Positions 12,274 through 25,179 of a stretch of 64,000 bases of DNA are shown in pieces. The position numbers were made by a program, and so were the translations under genes. Position 1 is the first letter of the stretch. Every line of letters begins with the position of its first letter. This DNA comes from Paramacrobiotus metropolitanus (lineage: Eukaryota; Tardigrada; Eutardigrada; Parachela; Macrobiotidae). Location: positions 1-64,000 of the forward strand of contig NW_026570287.1 in assembly GCF_019649055.1 (NCBI RefSeq), read 5' to 3'. The notes beneath the pieces were generated by a model. The model was given only the letters and a program-made list of their open reading frames with translations, made no database searches and was not told where the DNA came from.

Positions 12274-13330
12274 TGTCAGATTTTGTACGTTTGTAATTTA
12301 GCGGACGTATTCGGATAAATTGCGGTGTAGTTGTACATATTGGTTTTCTAACCGGCGGTGTACACATTTTTTTGGTTTTTTTTTACTTGTTTTTATTTGG
12401 CCTCAGTAATTCTGGTTCTTGTAGTAATGTGTCCTACGATACAACTGGTGAGCATAGGGAAGGTCGTTTATTAAAACCAGCGGTACATTTGCCTGTTACG
12501 CCCTTGTAGTGATCCACAATTATCTGGTTATTAATTGGAACAAATATGGTTGCATTAGCACGGAGTTTTAGAAATCGTATTTGATATGATGAGTCTTTAC
12601 TAATAATTTACGATGCCCCGTTCATCTGTGAAACTGCACAAAGGGTCACGCATTTAATTCTCATGTTGATCCGAAACACCTGGACGAGACAAGGATGACT
12701 GGCTTCCCAATCAAATAAAGATAACAATTTTTTGCAGGTTCTATCCGGTCGTTGCAGGATACAAGAGTGTTGCTCCTCCAGCGCTACCCAGCTGCCTTAT
12801 TTTGCCGGCAAAAGTTGATGCCGCACACAAATATACTTTGTAGTACGGCTGTATATCAGAATTAATAAGTTTCAGCTTAGACTGTTTACGATGCGTGGAC
12901 CGGGTCCGATCGATGTTGATCTCTTTATTGGGTTCGTGCGTAAATATACGGCAGCCTTGTAGTCGTAATGGATTTAATCATTTTAGCCGCACGCGTGTTT
13001 AGCAGGACAATCGAGTCTCCGATGACGGGATGCGCGGTTAATTCACACAAATCTATTTTATGATCTACAGCCGCTTTATTCTCCTACTCCGGAATACGTC
13101 CTTTATCCAGAGAGCTGATGCTCTGGGACTCAAATCGGTATTTTTCGTGCTTGTCGGCTAAATGTTCGACTTATTACTCTGGAAGCCGATTAAAACGCAG
13201 CTTATGATGCGCAAATCGTTGACTGATTACTGTTATGTAGCCGGCTTCCTTGCCAGCGCCGTCGGAGGTGTTCAGTTTATGGTTATCCTCCAAGAAGGAG
13301 TTATACTATGATGGGTTTTGAATTTATATT
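12274..13330. other. SMC4 3' end to cyclase 5' region
   Basis: Contains the SMC4 3' UTR (AT-rich; T-runs near 12368; an aataaag word near 12715) and then the promoter side of the cyclase gene. No further gene, tRNA or repeat was seen. Confidence 0.4.
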
Positions 13331-16300
13331 ATGGAAATACTGTTTTCTGTTATATTAAACTTATTTCTTATAATACTTTGGAAAATAATATTTGTATCCG
13401 GTGTCGCTCCCATTAACGAAACGGTGCCTTTCCAGAATGTTAATCTAAGCAATACACTTAATGTGGAAATTATCTCAGTCGGCAATTACTATCCTACGTC
13501 GATTTCCAGCAATCCCTATGCTGGACCGGGTTTAGATTTGGGTATTGTCCATCTGAGGGATATGTTTGCTAAGTCATCGCCAGTGGTCAACTTTAAGCAC
13601 ACATACGTTTATGACCGGAAGTATCGGTTTTGTGGCGACATCACTGACAATGTTGATCGGATGACTGCCGAATATTATTACAACAGGCAGTTTCTGCCCA
13701 ACATTACCGCATTCATTGCACCGGGTATGTTGTGTGACTTGTGCCCAATGTTATCCGAATTTAACACTTGTTTTCATCAGTTTAATTTTATCTTTCACGA
13801 TTTTCGTCTTCTTTATCGTGCAAAATGTAAATTTTTACAACATTTTTCACAGCCTGAGCATATTTTTAACCCTGTTTCTGAACAGGCACTGCAACAATGT
13901 ATTTCGTCATTCCAGATTTTTTATCGCTAATAAAAATGCTTTTCAGGATGCACGGAAAGAATAAATCTCAGTAAACTAATTCGAGGTCAGTCATTCGTTT
14001 TGCGTGCCTTGAATAATTTGCACAATTGTATTTTGCCGTACTTGCCGCTGTATACAAAATCAGCAATTAACATTTATGACTAATTGATAGGGTGGAATTC
14101 CTTGATGATGGTTGGGTACGACTGAGCATTTTACCCTAAAATGCCTTGCATAATACTTGTTAATATTTCTGCGCGGTAGCATTGCAGTGTTAAAAATTAA
14201 TCCGTGCATTTTTTACAGAGGAAATGGTGAAATAATTTTTCGAAATAAAGCCCTTTTTCCCAATGTGATTCTTGCCGGGGAAAATGCCATAAAAAGTTAC
14301 ACAACGTATTTTGCTGCATTGCTGCGGAAATTCAACTGGTCAACCGTGTACATAATCTCCGATCAGTCGGCCAAACCGTTTCACGCTTTACTTGCACCAA
14401 ATTTACACGCTTCACTCAAAGAACAAAAGGATTTTCGACTAACGTTTAGCCGGACAGGAGGACCCGATCTGCCAACATTTGATTCGGTTTTGGCGGACAT
14501 ACGCCAGTCTAGTCGAAGTAAGCCAGGGGACACAATTTTTGCGATAAACATCCGTAATTGTTTACGCTTTTTTTTTCTCGTTACGTACAGTTGTAGTATT
14601 TCTGGGATACGCTGCAGTACTGCGCACATTTATGGTGGGTAGGCTTCGGTTAAAAGTGATTGATTTTCATATACTCTTTGTACGAGTACGAATATTAATC
14701 CTGATTTTTGGTTTTTTATCAGCTCAAAGCTCAAAAAGCCGGAATGACTGATGGTGATTACGTGAGTAATGAAACTTGCGTGAGCATACATTTTATGTAT
14801 CAAAATTTATTAATTTGTGGTGTACGAGTACATACGATAGATGTATTTGCGTTGACAACTAGCTTGTTTGTCTCTTCCGGCGTTAATTGAACTATGACCA
14901 TAATGCAGGTTTATTTTGCATTGGAGCCTTTTAAACATTCTGATTATGGAAACTTGACATGGAAATATAATGATAAAGATGATGAGGTAAACAAACGCCG
15001 TTATAAATTTGGAAATTCAACAGCTGCTGCTGACTTTCAAACGAAGAACATAAAGAATATATTTAATTTAATTTTTCAGGATGCACGCAGATCCTTTCAG
15101 TCGTTGCTCATTGTGACATCTGCAAATAACTATCTGGCTGAAGATCGCCTAATATTTTACAACCAACTGAAGGATCTTTCGTATTCGAGATATAATTTTA
15201 CCTACGCCGTCAACGAAGTTGTAAGTGTATACCTTTGAAACAACAAAATTTAACGCATCAACGATTGGTTCAGATAGTTGCAGTTTATTCCCATCTTTTG
15301 CAGCCGAATCCTTTTGTCACCGCAAGTACCGAAAGCATGATTATGTTTGGGACTGTGAGTATTTAATTTGAAGATAAACGCGCGCTACCTGTAAAGTCCA
15401 GCGTATCTGTACTTGCCGTTTATTTTTAATTTATCAACTAAAAATAGAATTTTTTTACAGGTGTTGCAAGAAATGATTGCCGAATATCCCTTACCAAAAT
15501 TGTCCGACGGTAGTGCGATGGCGAAACGTTTCTGGAATCGAACCTTCACACTGTCCGATCCATATTCCGTTACGATCGCCTTTGACGATGTCGGTGAACG
15601 TAAACAGCTTCTGGTAACGCAACAATTTATTGATAATTTCACCGATCGGACGAACGTTGCCGTGTATAATGAGACCAGTGGGAATGTCGATATTTTAACT
15701 AATATTCGCTGGCCGATCGCATGGCCGCCCCCCAATGAGCCCTTTTGCGGATACCTCGGCCTTGACGTTCGCTGTCGCAGTGCCGGTAATTCTCGCTAAT
15801 CTGCGTGCGCTTTTTATTCGTAATTCTTTATTTGCTGTCTTAATTCGTCTAAGGAAACCACATTTAACTTAAGCATGTACTTTCAGAGAAATAAATTAAT
15901 TACGAATTCATTCGACGAAATGACGACGACTGCTCACAATTATGACCACTGCTCACGACTTTAAATGCAGCCCTTACATTCATGTACATGTGATGTTGAC
16001 CTTTTGTATTTCAGGTACGACATCCTTTGTGCTGACCAGTGCGATATCCGTAATTGCTTGCATGATGATTATTATTTTGGTGACCGTGGGAATTTTAAGG
16101 TGATATTCTGCATAATTATGAATATACATTTCGTTCATATACATTTCGTTTTGTGCGACCAGACCCTGAAGTCCCGTTAAACGAGTTGTTTGGTCTTCTT
16201 GGAAAAATACGAAATCAGTGCGAATATATTAATATTACGAATACGATTATATTACTCATAAAGTCGTAATACTGCAATAATACCATGGTATTATTAAAAA

Positions 16301-19300
16301 ACAGACACATCCTAATAGTTATTGGCCAATAACTATTAGGATGTGTCTGTTTTTTATGAAATGTACTCTCTACCCTAGTAAAGGTTTCCTTGCTGGTCTT
16401 CATTACATAGTTAAGGTAGTTTTATTTTTATCTAGATATCTTCGTCCATTTTCCCAAGATTTATACCGTTGGCTGCTTCTGGATGCCGATGTGCAGTTGG
16501 CGTACACTAAAACGGCGTGTTCGCATATGGCCACGTATCATGGTGATTCCGTGTGGGCCACCTGGACCGGTGTGGAAATCCGGCCAGCGCTCACTGTCGA
16601 TGCCCTTAAAGTTGCGCATAACGATTTATTCGCAACGGTATACCGACGCCCTTCTATTAATGATTATCGAGTCTCGTACAACTTTTTACGCCATTTGAAG
16701 ATTTTTAATTTTAGTTTGCCGATATTGACCATCGTAACATAAATTGCTTTATTGGCGTCTATCTGGAAAACAACCGCGATGTGTGGTTTCTCAGTACGTG
16801 GAATCGACGTGGATCTCTGGATCGGCTGCTGAGCAATGTGGATTCCCCCATTGCCGACTGGGATTTCAAGGTGTGCTTGGTATCCGATCTGCTAGAGGTA
16901 CGTGCGCATGCAGTGACCGGAAACAGCATGTGTATTACGCACAATAGGCATCTGTTTAGCGATACATGTTACCATGGCAGTCTCTTAAGTTCCGCCATAT
17001 TACGCATAGATTTACTGAACTGGGTGTGCGTAAAGGCAGTACGTTTTTGTTACTAGTATTGCGGAAGATCCTACGCTTACGAACGGTTAGAAAATTACTG
17101 CAATTAGCAAACAGCGCTTAGGTGGTGCATCTGATTTATTTAATCCAGTATTACCAAAACGTGAATTAAACAAATTCGTTACTCGACTTCCTGTGGTTCT
17201 GTTTTTGTCGGGTACTTAAAGATCCACGACGATGCGACGTACTATAGTTTTACAAAGGCAACATAACTAACAACTACAATAAGGCAACATACATATTTTA
17301 ACACAATATTCTTTCCATAATTTATGAGCGACGAGGGCGTTGATGGTGAGGGAGAAGATATCGATTCGAAGGCTTACTATAACTAAACTAAAGCACAAAT
17401 TTTTAAAATTTACTTTTAGACGTGCGTTTAAACCAGATTATGATTTGCGCATTTCACGCTGCTTTTACCAGTTGCGAGTATGAATTATCTGCATTAAAGT
17501 GGTCCAGCTAACACAGTCTTTGGACCGATTTCTAGAGTTTAACGCATGATGTTTCGAATATATCTGTATATAATTTCGTCTTGTACTTATATAATAATGA
17601 TCGTCTTTATAGAGAATTCCATTACAATTACGTAAGCACGAGTATCGTATTACAGGCTATTAGCGTGTCATATTTACCGTAGTACAGGAAAGAAAAATTA
17701 AAATTTCGTTGATATCGATTTTAATTTTTAGGGCTTATGTTATATTCATCAAAGTCCTGCAAAATATCACGGTTCGCTCAGCGCACATCAGTGTCTTCTG
17801 GACCCTCATTTTACCCTGGTCATTGGTTCACTGGGATATGACAGAATGATAACCGCTTTGACGGAAAACCCGGTGCAAGAAAAAGGTCGAACCCGGTCCA
17901 TACTTGGCAAATTGTTCAGTTGGACACACGCAGTCAAATCATCTACCATTGTAATTTGGCAACAAAACGACATCAAAGCCTTTAAGGATATCGTTTTTCA
18001 AATATGTTTCCCTATACGACTAGTCCAAGACAAAGCGCTAGATCAGCAGTTGTCCCGAAAAGCAGCGCAAATGTATAAATTCCAGGAGATCTTGGTGGAT
18101 ACGCCGACACCCTCCCTAAATTTAGAAGATATACGGACAAAATTTAGGCAGTTATTTGGAAAACGAAACAAGAATGTTGTGGAAAATTTACTAGCCAAGA
18201 CCACTTCCTATGCGGAGACGCTGGAAGAAATTGTGGGCAGTCGGACGTTGCAACTGAAGAGCGAAAGGCAAAAAGCCGATGACCTTTTGTCGGAAATCCT
18301 CCCAAGGCATGCTGCGTTTATATACTATGCATACTGTACAATACTTATTCTTTAAAATAGGTCAGATAGTTCAGAAACAGAATTTTGAAAAATATTTAAG
18401 AATTTGAACAACAAGGTCACAACTGACAAGACCGAGTCGGACTAATGTTTGTTGCAGAACGATTGTCAATGCTCTAAGAAATAAGCAAGACGTGCGTCCC
18501 GAAGACTTTGACTCGGTTACCTTTGCCTTTTCTGACTTGCCTGGGTTTGTCACGTGGTCGTCTCAAGCCGCAGCAGCATCTGTGATTGAATTATTGAGCA
18601 GAGTGTACGTGACCTTTGACGAAGAAACTGCTCGATTTGATGTGTACAAAGTGGAAACAGTTGGTGATACTTACGTGGTAAGCTTGTGCCGCATGCCCAC
18701 TGCAGCTTGTCATTATAGTAGTGCAATATTATTCGTTTTGTCAGTATATACAGATACGTATATATGTATATTTCTTCGATGAGGTTGCCAGTGGCCTTCC
18801 AATACGAAACGGTGACCAGCATGCGCTGGAGATTTGTCAAATGGCGAAGTGTTTTTTAAGCCGTTCGAAAGCTCTGGATCTTGAGAGAGACAACATGCGT
18901 TTACGAGTAGGCATACATTCTGGTAAGCAAATGTAATTACTCAGAAGTACTTTGATCGGCACTAGATTGTTTTGCGCGGTCACTGTAGATATTCCTGGTC
19001 GAATAAATTTGATTCCTACGTGCATATCATAAATCAGCGCGTTTTTCTGGTTTATTTTAGGAGCATGTGCTGCTGGTGTTATTGGGAACATTCTGCCACG
19101 ATACTGCGTGTACGTTGATCATGTAATTAATTCATTAACAACGTTTACTGTAAACCTGCAATATTATTATTATATTAAGATCTAGCTTCTAAACTGCCGG
19201 TTTCCATTTTTTGAGAATCACTATATTCAAAGATTGCTAGCAAAAAGGGACATTAAACAGCAAAACAATCTCAATATTTCCGGAAAACTTAAAGTATCTT

Positions 19301-19590
19301 ACATAAAGTTAAACCGCAAGTACTGAAAATGCGAATTTGTAGATTCGGAGATGTGGTAAATACGGCTTCCCGGATGGAAACAACCGGTGAACCTGGAAAA
19401 ATTCATGCCAGTAGCAATACCGCAAAACTGATACCGCTTGGACAAGGCATTATTAAGATCCCTCGGGGAATTATCGATGTCAAGGTAGTAAAAACAATAC
19501 AAGATGAGTGCAAAGCCCATATTTACAAATTCGATGTTTTTGCCTGCCTTTTAGGGAAAGGGCCAAATGCAGACGTACTGGATAGCTTGA
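13331..19590 (+). CDS. receptor-type (particulate) guanylyl cyclase, natriuretic-receptor-like
   Basis: Single-pass membrane receptor that makes cGMP. About twenty small exons, with start ATG at 13331 and stop TGA at 19588-19590. Order of parts: signal peptide (MEILFSVILNLFLIILWK); an ANF-receptor-type ligand domain (for example FNWSTVYIISDQ, IVVFLGYAAVLRTFM, LKAQKAGMTDGDY); one membrane helix in exon 16015-16099 (SVIACMMIIILVTVGIL); kinase-homology domain (DIDHRNINCFIGVYLENNRD, RRGSLDRLL, GLCYIHQSPAKYHGSLSAHQ); a coiled dimer helix (YAETLEEIVGSRTLQLKSER); and the cyclase domain. Metal-binding Asps are present in FAFSDLPGF and KVETVGDTY, RVGIHSG follows, and the catalytic Asn/Arg lie in FGDVVNTASRME. 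It ends in GKGQMQTYWIA. The kinase domain is clearly a pseudokinase: HRD is replaced by HGS and DFG by GSLG. The ligand is unknown. Orphan or peptide-gated status cannot be read from the sequence. Confidence 0.93.
16295..16356. repeat. perfect 62-base palindrome in a cyclase intron
   Basis: Two 31-base arms meet with no spacer at 16325/16326 (centre ATTGGCCAAT). The outer ends are a run of A on the left and a run of T on the right. It lies in the intron between the membrane-helix exon and the kinase-homology exons. A second small palindrome (ATACCATGGTAT) lies just upstream near 16280-16291. It has no coding role and could be a young hairpin element or a MITE-like remnant. Confidence 0.85.
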
Positions 19591-19823
19591 GAAGATGTTG
19601 CTTGCGATCCGTTCTTATTAATACATGTTTTATTAAGAGTAACATTTCCGAGTAGCAACAGTTTACAAGACTCATCTGCACTTCCTTGTAAATTAACTAT
19701 TAAAATAGTAAAACTGTCATCTGCAAGATAGCGCAACGAACTGAACAAAAAATTCACTAGAAAATAACAAACACAAGAACCAGAAACTGCAATACTTTAG
19801 ACAATCAACCAAATAATCCAGAT

Positions 19824-22800
19824 CTATTCTTCTTCTTCCTCATGATCGGCGTTGCCGTTCTGCAGCGCCACATCAATTCCATTAACCGTAATCATCTGTC
19901 CGCTTTCACCAGACTCGTCTTCGTCCTCCTCTTCTTCCTCTTCCTCCTCCTCCTCTTCTTCTTCTTCCTCTTCCTCCTCTTCTTCCTCGTCATCCCCATC
20001 ATTGTCTTCCAGATCGGCATCCCCTTGTTGACAGGGCGTGGGCACCATCGGCGTAGCAGTCTTGCTGGAGGTTACCGACATCGACGTGGACAGGGGTGTC
20101 GGAGTTTCCTTCTCCGCCCCACTCCCACTGCGATGACTGTTTCCGTTGCCATGTTTACTATGAGCGCGTAGCGCCAGAACACGTTGCGCCTCCCTTTCCT
20201 TAGCCTCCTGCTGCATTTTAATCAACCGGATTACGGCGGGTTTGCACGGCTGGTTCAGTGGTGCCGTGGCTGACGGTGGTGGTGGTGGAATGGATCGGGT
20301 TGGATCGTATGTTGGTATCGCCAAGAGATTAAGTGGCAGCCCACTGCTGGGATTGTTCCGCACTTGCGGAGGCACAATTAGATATTTTTCTGCCTGCAAT
20401 ATGAAATAAAAAAATTAATTATACAAAGCTCGCATTTGAAAAAGTGACTTAAGGGTATCGCAACCACAAATAACTGTCAAACAAATTACAGATTAACAAA
20501 ACCGTTCAATCGGATTATGTGGCATTTAAAGATCAGTTCCTGGTTTCGACTTTCGCACTGAGACATGCAAAGTCTATTTTACAGATACTTATACCAGAAA
20601 AGTGGGCAAGAATATCCAGATTCAATACAAAAATCAGCACAAGAAATTTACAGTTGTAAAAGCACTGGGAATAGCAGCAGTGTTACGAACCTTCGCCGGA
20701 TCAGCCGGCTTCTGCAGGGACAAATATGGAAACAGCACAATGGATCCATCGGGAACAAGATACGGCCAGCAGATTAAAGGTCCGACGCCCTCTACACTAA
20801 ACCCTACCGGAAACGCTCCACTAACAGCCTCGTCGACTTGAGGAAACGGTCGTTCGGCTTCGTTAACCGCTTCTTCAGCATCTGTCTGTAAATCTGGAAG
20901 GGAAGCAACCGACATATCCATCTCGTCTTCTGTCTTGCTAACCGAGCTGCGCGCTTCTCTCTTTACACTGCTGCGATTGACAGCAGGCGCCACGTTTTCA
21001 TCCTGCACAGTACTCCGATGCGAAGCAGACCGCCTCCTCGACGGCGATCTCGAGCTGCTTTTCGGCATGATGTCCTTCGACGAACGACTCGATCCTGACT
21101 TGGAAGGAGACCGTGACCGCGATCGTTTCCGGCGCCGTTTCGGATCGTCTCGAGTGTTGCTGGCACGACTGGAACGCCTGTCGTTTCTTCTATCCCGGGA
21201 GCGGCTTCTGTTATTCGACCTCGATCTCGGCCGCTTTCGGGCGGTTGTTTCGTGCTTCCTATCCCGACTGGCTCTTCGCCTTTCACGACCACCGGATCGT
21301 GAACGAGAACGGCGTTCCCTCTTTATTCGATGCCCACTTCGAGAACGCGATCTTCGGCGTTTGGGGGGTGACGCTTCTTTGGGTTCTTTCTTTATTTCCT
21401 TCTCAGGACTTACAGGTTCTTTCTTTATTTCTACGGCAGGTGGAGGAGAAGCGAATCGTCCGCGGTGTCTGAAACAAATCCAGTTTAATTATAAACGCTG
21501 CGGAAATTCAAGACAAAACCAGAGCCGACAACTGATACGAGAATTATGTTACGGTTTTTATAGAGGATTCACAATGAATTCTCCCTATCAGACGTGTCGC
21601 TATTTGCCGTACTAGCAAACGATAGCGCCTCAAGTTTGACATTACTTACCGTGGCTTGAAATTTAAAACAGGCTTCTGTTCCACATCGACAACAGGTTCA
21701 CATTTCACTTTTTCTTCTGTATCTATAATATTCTGGCCAACAGCGAGAGAACAAACTTCACGTGGCGGGGTCTCCGCGGAAATAGGTTCGAAGCCGTCAG
21801 TCGCACTATCGTCTCCCTCGGTGCACGCCTTGTCTTTCTTAATACCGATTTCTTGCAGAAACGCATCGTATTCATGAATTATAGCAGCTGGAGCCTCGGG
21901 CATAATCGGTGCAGTTTCCATCGCAGGCAAGGACCGTGCCTCTTGACCAGCCTTTTCCGCAGGGTCTGACCACATAGTCTGAATATCATTCGCAGGTTCT
22001 ACAAGGGGCTTCTTACCCGCAATACCAGAAAGGCTGAAGGAGATCTTCGGATGATGTTCAATATTTATGATCGGCGGCGGAGGTGGTGGCGGTGGAAGCA
22101 CAAGCGGCACAGACGGTAGCTCTGGCGCCGGCGTAATGACGTTCACCGGTCCAGCATCGGTAATATTTGTAGCTTCGTCTACGACAACCCCTACACTAGA
22201 GTCGCGAGAAACGCTCCTTTTCGCCTTATCTCGAGTTGGGTCTTTGGCTTTTTCGTGGCGCTCTTCCTCCCTCCGCGTCATACGATCCCAAAGTTTAGCG
22301 AAATCCACCTCTCTGGTTCTTTCTCCCGAAACGGACACCGCTGGTTTTACTGTGGTATAACGCACGATGTCGCCAGGTATGGTGACGGTATCTCCATTGA
22401 ATTTAGTCACTCTCACACGGTATGGCCTTAAACGCGGACTAAAACCCTGTCGGTTTCTATCCCGGGAACGACGGCGGGGCGATCGATTTCCGCGGCGAGA
22501 ACTGCCGCGGCCATCACGGTGACTGGTTGATCGATCCCTTTCACTGCGCGATTTCTTTTCATCTGAGTTAGTCTTTTCTCTTCGTGATTCGATCCTTCTG
22601 TGATCAGATGGCTGCCTAGTGGATGTGGAAATGCATTTCTCAGGAGAACTCCTTCTCCTCGACGATGTTTCCGACTTCACATTCTTATGAGATCTGTATA
22701 GTACAGAAAGAATAAAATATTTAATATTGTCAACAACCTCAACATCAAAAAACAGAAAATCCCGAAAAAAACGGAGACAGTGTCACACCCTAAAGCAAAA

Positions 22801-23533
22801 AAAATAAAAATTGTAATAACTCTGACATAAATTTGAAGAGAAGGAAAGTCTAAGCCACTTCCCTAAATAACCAAGAAACGGCTTTTCGTTCTTGATAATT
22901 TTAACCTCAAAGCACGCAGGGAAGGATCGCTCAAAGTTAAAAACGAGAGAAATATACGTTGCTCTCAAAAATGCTACCGTTCCACAACAAAAAATTCAAC
23001 GTTACTAACCTGGATCGCGGACTGGAACTGTCAACATGGGATTTGGCGCGGTCAGACGGGGACGATATGGGCCGTTTATCATTGGTCGGTTCTTTGGTTA
23101 ATACTGGCTGATTTCTCAAAGGTTCTTCCGTGGCAGAGAGCACAGTGATTCCAGCATCCCCATCTGCTTGACTAGGAAGAGGAATATCCGAAAGAGCCAC
23201 TGCGCCCCCCTCACTGGGATGGGCATCGGTAGTACTCACAGGTTTCTCAATCTCTTCGACAGGAACAGGGGGAGCAGGTGGCACAGAAGACTCAGTGGAA
23301 GACTTTCCATCAAAATGGACATCATTATCCGTATTCTGGACATGTTTGCGCACTGCGCTAGACTTTTTGATGGAAAAACTAATGCCCCCAGCTGAAAAAG
23401 GCAGTACACGAGTTGGAGCTGAGCTGGACAGAATAGTCGCACTGCTCGGGATGACGGATCGAAATTCTACGTTTTTCTGCGGATCAACACCGAACTTCGA
23501 GGAACTAAAGCGACTCGGTCGCGCATTCGACAT
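19824..23533 (-). CDS. Ser/Arg-rich nuclear protein with acidic tail, family not assigned
   Basis: Four coding exons on the minus strand: about 23533-23010, 22693-21650, 21468-20657 and 20393-19824 (stop at 19824-19826), roughly 950 residues. The N-terminus is MSNARPSRFSSSKFGVDPQK; GISFSIKK and SFSLSGIAGKKP are short repeated motifs. Exons 2 and 3 carry long Arg-Ser tracts (for example RGNRSPRRRSRDRNR), typical of splicing-related SR proteins in nuclear speckles. No RNA-recognition motif, zinc finger or kinase domain is visible, so a specific name is not given. Near the C-terminus is a conserved-looking patch EKYLIVPPQVRNNPSSG, then a proline run, and finally an uninterrupted Glu/Asp tract of about 25 residues (coded by GAG/GAA repeats at 19915-19990). 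A role in pre-mRNA splicing or transcription is inferred from composition only. Confidence 0.7.
19915..19990 (-). repeat. GAG/GAA microsatellite coding poly-glutamate
   Basis: A run of (TCC/TCT) triplets on the plus strand reads as an almost pure Glu tract in the last exon of the Ser/Arg-rich protein gene. Such tracts vary in length by slippage. Confidence 0.8.
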
Positions 23534-24424
23534 TTTATCCAGTGGGATTACTTCATCACGCTCTCATCCACAGCCGCAACTGAAAGAAAAATCGTTGAAT
23601 CATCCCAGATTAAAAAGGCAAATAACGAGTATCATAGAACAAGCTGATGATGAATACACTTCAAAATGATTTAAATTTCCATAAAAGTCCAACAAGCAGA
23701 AGCAGAGAAACTGAACAGCTGTATGCTAGTCCAGTCTATACAAAGTGATGTGCTGTAACGAACCTTTCCGGTCCCCACTTGCTTACCAAATTCCCCACTT
23801 TTTTAACACAAAATCATTGTGTAAAACAGATAAAGGGCGACGAAAATGGAAGATTAAGCGGGATCTGAGAACATTTAAAACATCATAGTTGAAAACTCTG
23901 ACCGTGGAAAATAGAAGTCCAGATTATTCATAAGTCTGAAAAATAATATTAAATTTTGTAAAATTCACTGGTCTACAGGTAAACAGACGGGGACATCCAT
24001 TCATACTACTGCTTCCTGACGATTTGTAATCAAGTTAGCGCCACTAGTGAGGCACCAGTAGCAAGCGGAGCCCGGAGGGAGTGCGAACACAAACCGCCGG
24101 CTGTGACAAAACTGAAAAATGCGTGTGACAACCTTTATAGGCGGTTCAAAACCGACCCATTTATGTTCGCATTTCGCAGCCGGTGTTGTTGTTTAACTTC
24201 CGGCCACTTGGGCCACTTCCGTACGAGAAATCGTACCGTATTCATGGCCGAATTGCATGTCTCATGGTACGATCTGTTGTCTCAGGTCTTCGGTGGCTCT
24301 CCCGTCGCCCGTCTGTTATTTTCTCAGGTGGTAATCAAGGGAATCGCCCCGGTCTCAATCGGTCCAAGGGTTTCAACGCACAAAGGTCCGAACAAATTAT
24401 TCATGTTTCGACATTTCCCGGTCG

Positions 24425-24470
24425 CAGAGGGCCGGCATCAGCCCAGTGCTTGCAGAGGGCCGGCATCAGC
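24425..24470. repeat. short tandem duplication
   Basis: The 20-base word GCAGAGGGCCGGCATCAGCC occurs twice in a row with about 8 bases between copies. It is a small direct duplication in GC-rich non-coding DNA. Confidence 0.7.
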
Positions 24471-25107
24471 CCGTGCGGAAATCGCTTATGTACGACACGC
24501 ACAACGCGGTACATTGGCAGATAGCGTTTTTGGTCAACCTCGGCCGTTCCTCTTCTAGTAGGGACTGCATTATATGCTGATGCCTTCAGTTCGAGAGATT
24601 CCCGGTTCAGTTGCAACTTCCGCCATCACCCCTGCGAAAGAAAAGGCGGTTTTGTAGCCGTTTTTAAGCGACTCGCTTAACTTTTCCGTCCCGCGCGAAA
24701 CTTGCAGCTCGAGCGTGGTAGCCAAGCGCGTCCGACTGAATCGCCGCCGATCATAATGCGTTGGTATGGTGTCCATATTGGTAGTTGTCCCTTATAGGCG
24801 CGGCGCCCGCTCACCCGTCAGTACGCTTCTAATACATAAAGTTATTGTAAATGTGCTAGGTGAGAATGGTCGAGCGTGACAGTGCTGGTACCGGAATTTG
24901 AAGCATTATTTCAATTTAAAGGTATGTGTTTCTCCCTCTCCTTTCTGTTATCTTCGAATTTCTTAATTTTATGGTAGTTTCACTGCCCAGCCCTTCCAGG
25001 GCATCGAAATCTACAGATCTGGAATGTTCCGTCAGGTCAGAAAAGTCAGCATTCGATTAGATAAATATCGGATTTCTATTTCGTAGCTACCAATAATTAA
25101 AAACGAT

Positions 25108-25179
25108 AGAGACAACGAAAATACGCCGCTATCACCGTGCATCATGCAAGGCAATAGCGGCGCATTTTTTCTTGTCTCT
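25108..25179. repeat. imperfect inverted repeat (72-base hairpin)
   Basis: The left arm 25108-25132 (AGAGACAACGAAAATACGCC then GCTAT) pairs with the right arm 25154-25179, leaving a loop of about 21 bases. Pairing is interrupted in the A/T-rich middle. Length and loop size resemble a small hairpin RNA precursor, but it could equally be a remnant mobile element. No evidence of expression can be seen. Confidence 0.5.

Noticed and set aside
24103-24776. Overlapping frames on both strands in GC-rich DNA
   Set aside because: Typical of a GC-rich promoter or UTR region. The frames overlap each other and none resembles a known protein.
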